Shown here in pieces: positions 7,291 through 10,229 of a stretch of DNA of 10,229 bases (positions are counted from its first letter, which is position 1; the number at the start of each line of letters is the position of its first letter). The translations under genes and the position numbers were made by a program. Source of the DNA: Flavobacteriia bacterium (GTDB taxonomy: Bacteria; Bacteroidota; Bacteroidia; Flavobacteriales_D; Crocinitomicaceae); NCBI GenBank assembly GCA_009925805.1, contig RFQF01000069.1:1-10229 (forward strand). Direction: 5' to 3'. Under the pieces are notes generated by a model that worked only from the letters and a program-made list of their open reading frames with translations, had not been told where the DNA came from and did not search any database.

Positions 7291-7851
7291 ATGGATATGA
7301 AACGTTATTTTTTCTTCATGGGGTACGGAATCGCATTGATGCTTTCTACTTCCATGGCTTTTGCCCCGATGGGGGACTATGAGGTTACAAAAGGCCATTC
7401 CATTGCTTTCAAGAGCGCAGACCCCTCAGGCAAATTTAAGTCCATTACAGGAACGGTTACCTATTCATCGAGCGCTCCTACGAGTGCCACCTTCGACTTG
7501 GTAATCCCGGTGGATTCCATAAGCACCGGTAATGGGCTCATGAATAAGAAGGCAATGACGAAAGAATGGTTCGACCAGTCTACCTACCCCAACATTAAAT
7601 TTAAATCTACAAGCGTTACCAAGGATGATAAAGGGGAGCTTCAAATCAAAGGGAATTTGACCATTAAAGGAGTTACCAAGGAATATACCGTGCCAGCGTC
7701 GGTTTCGGGAAGTGAGGCAAAGTACCTATTCAAAGGAACCTTCTATGTAAACAGAATCGATTTCGGGGTGGGTAAAAAAAGCGAAACAGTTCCCGATAAG
7801 ATGAAAATTGTGTACGAATTGCCGGTAGCAAAAAAAACGAATAAGAAATGA
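7291..7851 (+). CDS. YceI family periplasmic protein
   Basis: YceI proteins are small secreted lipocalin-like beta-barrels that bind isoprenoid or other hydrophobic molecules. Here a signal peptide (MKRYFFFMGYGIALMLSTSMAFA) is followed by the family pattern: HSIAFKSADPSGKFKSITGT, then ATFDLVIPVDSIST, the LMNKKAMTKEWFDQSTYPNIKFKS stretch with the conserved W-F/D-x-x-x-Y/P-x-I-x-F motif, GNLTIKGVTKEYTVPA and FYVNRIDFGVG. The length of 186 residues is normal. Two starts are possible, ATG 7291 (MDMKRYFF) and ATG 7297 (MKRYFF); the second gives a more usual signal peptide. The gene sits 8 bp after the DUF5777 stop, and its TGA overlaps the next ATG by 4 bp (ATGA), showing coupling to the membrane protein. 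In other bacteria YceI proteins occur beside cytochrome b561, which fits a redox setting, but the ligand here is unknown. Confidence 0.93.
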   Translation: MDMKRYFFFMGYGIALMLSTSMAFAPMGDYEVTKGHSIAFKSADPSGKFKSITGTVTYSSSAPTSATFDLVIPVDSISTGNGLMNKKAMTKEWFDQSTYPNIKFKSTSVTKDDKGELQIKGNLTIKGVTKEYTVPASVSGSEAKYLFKGTFYVNRIDFGVGKKSETVPDKMKIVYELPVAKKTNKK

Positions 7852-8243
7852 CTCGATTTTTAGTTTATGGAATTCTAACAGCGGTTTTATCCTCGACAGC
7901 AGTGGGCGTGTATTTGCATTATTTTTACGCCATGGAGTTCGATGAAAGCTTTAAAGTTATGCCTATATGGCGCGTAATTTCCATTTATTGCTCCATTGCC
8001 CTCGTGAGTGGTATCGTCGTCTATTGGGTGAACAAAAAATTTCAATTTAAAGGTATTTTGATGCTGAATGTCCTGGTAGTCCTCGTAAGTATTGCGAGCA
8101 TAGGTTTGCCAATAACCTATGCGAACAGCGAAATAGATACTACTTTTTTACCGGTTGCTGCAATTCCGGCACATTTCATCCTCCCCCTCGTTTGGCTTGG
8201 ATTACAGCCATTCCTTTTTATCTCAAAAAAAACACAACTATGA
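7848..8243 (+). CDS. Four-helix integral membrane protein of unknown function (131 aa)
   Basis: This is a small, very hydrophobic protein with four predicted membrane segments at about residues 4-27, 41-61, 69-90 and 100-125. Charged residues cluster in the loops (KKFQFK at 63-68, KK near the end), suggesting N- and C-termini on the same, probably cytoplasmic, side. His24 (YLHYFY) and His109 (PAHFILP) lie within helices and could ligate a metal or haem, but this is speculation; no known motif is present. The start codon overlaps the YceI stop (ATGA), and its own TGA overlaps the start of the cytochrome-like lipoprotein gene in the same way. This strict coupling suggests a fixed ratio with both neighbours and makes it the inner-membrane member of the operon. 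I do not recognise the family. Confidence 0.8.
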   Translation: MTRFLVYGILTAVLSSTAVGVYLHYFYAMEFDESFKVMPIWRVISIYCSIALVSGIVVYWVNKKFQFKGILMLNVLVVLVSIASIGLPITYANSEIDTTFLPVAAIPAHFILPLVWLGLQPFLFISKKTQL

Positions 8244-8617
8244 TTCGAATGATCAATGCTTCATTTGTGGGACTATTAAAACCAATAGGAATATTGTTAA
8301 TGGTTTCCTTTTGGATGGTTTCATGCGCAAAAGAAAAGGTTAATTATTCGCAACCTCCAAATTGTCCTGACACCGTTTCTTTCAATGCAGTAATACTCCC
8401 GATGGTTCAGTCCAACTGCACGGGATGTCATGGCTCGGGCAACGGTACAGGCTATACCCTCACAAATTATGCAAACATTTCGTCGCATGCCGATGCCGTT
8501 CTTGGTTCCATGCGGGGAAGTGGCTATCAATTAATGCCTCAAGGTGGACCTGCTCTTCCCGATTCTGTAATACAAAAAGTAGCATGTTGGATATATCAAG
8601 GAAAATTAAACAATTAA
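8240..8617 (+). CDS. Cytochrome c-like lipoprotein with one CXXCH haem motif (125 aa)
   Basis: The ATG at 8240 overlaps the preceding TGA by 4 bp and gives a lipoprotein signal ending in the lipobox WMVSC, with Cys29 as the lipid site. The mature domain has NCTGCHGSG (C60, C63, H64), a c-type haem attachment motif with His as proximal ligand. LMPQGG supplies Met99, a likely distal ligand, in the usual place before a short C-terminal helix (VIQKVACWIYQG). The layout F-x-x-x-I-L-P-M-V-Q-x-N-C-x-x-C-H is that of the short single-domain cytochromes common in Bacteroidota and Planctomycetes. Cys42 and Cys116 are the remaining mature cysteines and could form a disulfide. Haem would be attached in the periplasm, and the protein anchored to a membrane as an electron carrier. 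An in-frame upstream start at 8192 would run through the previous gene and bury the lipobox, so I rejected it. Confidence 0.9.
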   Translation: MIRMINASFVGLLKPIGILLMVSFWMVSCAKEKVNYSQPPNCPDTVSFNAVILPMVQSNCTGCHGSGNGTGYTLTNYANISSHADAVLGSMRGSGYQLMPQGGPALPDSVIQKVACWIYQGKLNN

Positions 8618-8628
8618 AAAATAAGTCT

Positions 8629-9483
8629 ATGAAAAAAGGTTTTTTTGTGCTCTCCGGTTTGATGGTTTTTGGTGTTAGTTCGTTTTTGTGGAATTTAACA
8701 CCATCTACCCCGCATTATCAACTTTCTCCATTGAATTCAGGCGGTGCTTCCGCAGGAAAAACAGGGGCGCCTGGAGAAACAAACTGTACGCAATGCCATG
8801 CGGGAACGGTACAGAATGGAACCTCTGAAAACGTATTAGTGGTAAGTCAAGGGGGTAATCCTGTAAGCAATTATGTCCCAGGACAACAGTATACTGTGAC
8901 GTTAACCATGGTTTCTAATCCTACGAAGCGCGGATTTCAGGCTACTGCACTCACTTCTGCGAATGCGATGGCAGGTTCGTTTACCGGAGTAGCAGGAAAC
9001 ACTTCTATTAACGGAACTACTAAAAAATATGCTAACCATACTTCAACCAGCAACACCAGTGCCGCTGCACCGGCGTGGAATTGGACATGGACCGCCCCTG
9101 CTTTAGGCACAGGAAATGTCACTTTTTATGTGGCTACGAATAAAACGAACAATAACGGAAATGATAATGGAGATCAGATTTATTTATCGCAATATGTTAT
9201 TCAAGAGGCTTCTAATGCAGGGCTTGAAGAGACAAAGGATGCAAGTTTTGCAGTCGTTGGGGTGTCCAATGAAGCAATAACCCTTAATGCGAGTGCCTCA
9301 GTAGACCAAATAACCGGGGTTAGCATCCACGATCTTAGCGGAAAAATGATTTATTTTACCCCTCAGGTACAAAATCAAAACGGTGTTTTCACGATTGCCC
9401 GTCCCGTTCAGATGCAGCAAGGGCTCCATTTTATCACTTTTCAAGCGAATAAAACGCTTATTACGCGAAAAATATCGTTTTAA
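8629..9483 (+). CDS. Secreted CXXCH protein with choice-of-anchor V-like domain and T9SS type A-like C-terminal sorting domain (284 aa)
   Basis: The signal peptide covers about residues 1-22 (MKKGFFVLSGLMVFGVSSFL). The segment GGASAGKTGAPGETNCTQCH (38-57) carries a CXXCH (C53, C56, H57) in the context seen in choice-of-anchor V, Reeler-like proteins of Bacteroidota. The beta-sandwich follows: YVPGQQYTVTLTM (82-94), RGFQATAL (101-108), KYANHTST (133-140, with His137), then the aromatic W-W-W run at 150-154 and GTGNVTFYVATN (160-171). GDQIYLSQYVI closes the domain. Residues about 215-284 resemble a T9SS type A domain (GVSIHDLSGKMIYF, MQQGLHFITFQANKTLITRKISF), so surface export is expected. The gene starts 11 bp after the cytochrome gene and is the last of the operon. 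Longer in-frame reading back to 8425 overlaps the cytochrome gene and lacks a signal peptide, so ATG 8629 is the start. Haem binding by CXXCH is inferred. Confidence 0.85.
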   Translation: MKKGFFVLSGLMVFGVSSFLWNLTPSTPHYQLSPLNSGGASAGKTGAPGETNCTQCHAGTVQNGTSENVLVVSQGGNPVSNYVPGQQYTVTLTMVSNPTKRGFQATALTSANAMAGSFTGVAGNTSINGTTKKYANHTSTSNTSAAAPAWNWTWTAPALGTGNVTFYVATNKTNNNGNDNGDQIYLSQYVIQEASNAGLEETKDASFAVVGVSNEAITLNASASVDQITGVSIHDLSGKMIYFTPQVQNQNGVFTIARPVQMQQGLHFITFQANKTLITRKISF

Positions 9484-9626
9484 GCTTCGTTGAAATCTTC
9501 TTGTAATAGCCTGTTCTTTAGAGGGTTCCCCAAAAAAGCGTTTTGTATTGCAACCTTTTTCGAACTATTGTTGTAAAAGGCTTCACATTTTTAGCAAATT
9601 AATTTTTTTCATAGAACGAAACCTTG

Positions 9627-9634
9627 TAACTTTG
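9627..9634 (+). promoter_or_regulatory. Upstream rRNA promoter P1, -7 element
   Basis: TAACTTTG matches the Bacteroidota -7 consensus TAnnTTTG exactly and is followed by GCACCC. No TTG occurs at the usual -33 distance; a T-run around 9603-9609 is the only candidate there. An A/T-rich stretch just upstream could act as an UP-like element. It lies about 250 bp before the 16S start and on the same strand. Confidence 0.6.
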
Positions 9635-9696
9635 CACCCGCTTTGAAAGAAAAAACGTTTTCATCAAGGTGAAGTGTAAAAAAAAGAATTAAGTTT

Positions 9697-9727
9697 TTGT
9701 GAGATTGAAAAAAATAGTGTAGATTTG
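9697..9727 (+). promoter_or_regulatory. Downstream rRNA promoter P2 (-33 TTG and -7 TAnnTTTG)
   Basis: TTG at 9697-9699 and TAGATTTG at 9720-9727 are separated by 20 nt, fitting the Bacteroidota -33/-7 promoter architecture. The nine bases TTTGCACCC at its end are repeated from P1 (9631-9639 and 9724-9732). Transcription is expected to begin near 9732-9735, about 150 nt before the 16S gene. Confidence 0.72.
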
Positions 9728-9791
9728 CACCCCTCTAACAAACGAAAGAGGTGTTTTTTGGATTAAAAATGAAGTGTTTTTAATCTACTTT

Positions 9792-9810
9792 AAAGTTCAT
9801 TGACGTATTG
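9792..9810 (+). promoter_or_regulatory. Conserved rRNA leader element
   Basis: The segment AAAGTTCATTGACGTATTG closely resembles the GTTC(A/T)TTGACATATTG-type sequence that I recall upstream of 16S genes in many Bacteroidota. It lies in the transcribed leader between P2 and the 16S start, where antitermination or processing signals are expected. Its function is inferred from position only. Confidence 0.5.
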
Positions 9811-9880
9811 AGAAACAAAGGAAACAGCGTTTTTAAAGAATAAAACGACATCTCGAGCTCTTACAAATTCACGTTATTTT

Positions 9881-10229
<349 letters not shown>

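Larger units (their letters stand above)
9484..9880 (+). other. Non-coding stretch between the envelope operon and the 16S rRNA gene
   Basis: This AT-rich stretch of 397 bp has no plausible gene. From 9484 to about 9600 I see nothing convincing; there is no strong GC-rich terminator hairpin after the operon stop, only weak AT inverted pieces such as CCTTTT and AAAAGG around 9550-9580. From 9600 on it holds two rRNA promoter motifs and the transcribed leader, listed separately. Confidence 0.7.

Noticed and set aside
8192..8239. In-frame extension of the cytochrome-like lipoprotein
   Set aside because: It overlaps the membrane protein gene and would put 16 extra residues before the lipoprotein signal; the ATGA-coupled start at 8240 fits better.
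8425..8628. In-frame N-terminal extension of the T9SS-type protein
   Set aside because: It lies inside the cytochrome-like gene in another frame and would hide a normal signal peptide starting at 8629.
9728..9759. Hairpin (CCTCT with AGAGG) followed by six T just after promoter P2, like a terminator or attenuator
   Set aside because: The stem is only 5 bp with a 10-nt loop, and its 5' arm falls at the expected start of transcription, so it may not form in the RNA.

Overview
The window looks like chromosomal DNA from a Bacteroidota species, most likely order Flavobacteriales. The evidence is the 16S rRNA start at the right end, -7 promoter motifs of the TAnnTTTG type, several families typical of this phylum (DUF5723/OmpA, DUF5777, DUF4920, a probable T9SS-sorted protein) and the lack of clear Shine-Dalgarno sites. 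The 16S signature is compatible with a Crocinitomicaceae/Fluviicola-like lineage, but this is only a tentative reading.

Left third (1-4862, all minus strand). rnhB (RNase HII) is followed, in transcription order, by a 712-residue membrane-anchored protein of unknown function with a beta-propeller-like C-terminal half, and then by a gene for an outer-membrane DUF5723 protein with eight thrombospondin type 3 repeats and an OmpA-like domain cut by the window edge. This last gene is broken: an N-terminal piece of 150 codons stops at 1546, and the rest continues in another frame. The frame change coincides with the apparent loss of a central block of the family's usual sequence.

Middle (4863-6382). 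A small secreted protein of unknown function and an overlapping DUF4920 lipoprotein are read on the plus strand. They converge on the gene for 5-formyltetrahydrofolate cyclo-ligase on the minus strand.

Right third (6383-9483, plus strand). Five tightly packed genes form a probable operon: a DUF5777 outer-membrane beta-barrel, a YceI-family periplasmic protein, a four-helix inner-membrane protein, a CXXCH cytochrome c-like lipoprotein, and a secreted CXXCH protein with a T9SS-like C-terminal sorting domain. The set spans inner membrane, periplasm, outer membrane and cell surface and carries two potential haem c sites. I infer an envelope redox or electron-transfer module; I know of no experimentally characterised equivalent.

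Right end (9484-10229). A 397-bp non-coding stretch carries two tandem rRNA promoters and a conserved rRNA leader, then the first ~349 nt of a 16S rRNA gene. No mobile element, CRISPR array or tRNA was seen.
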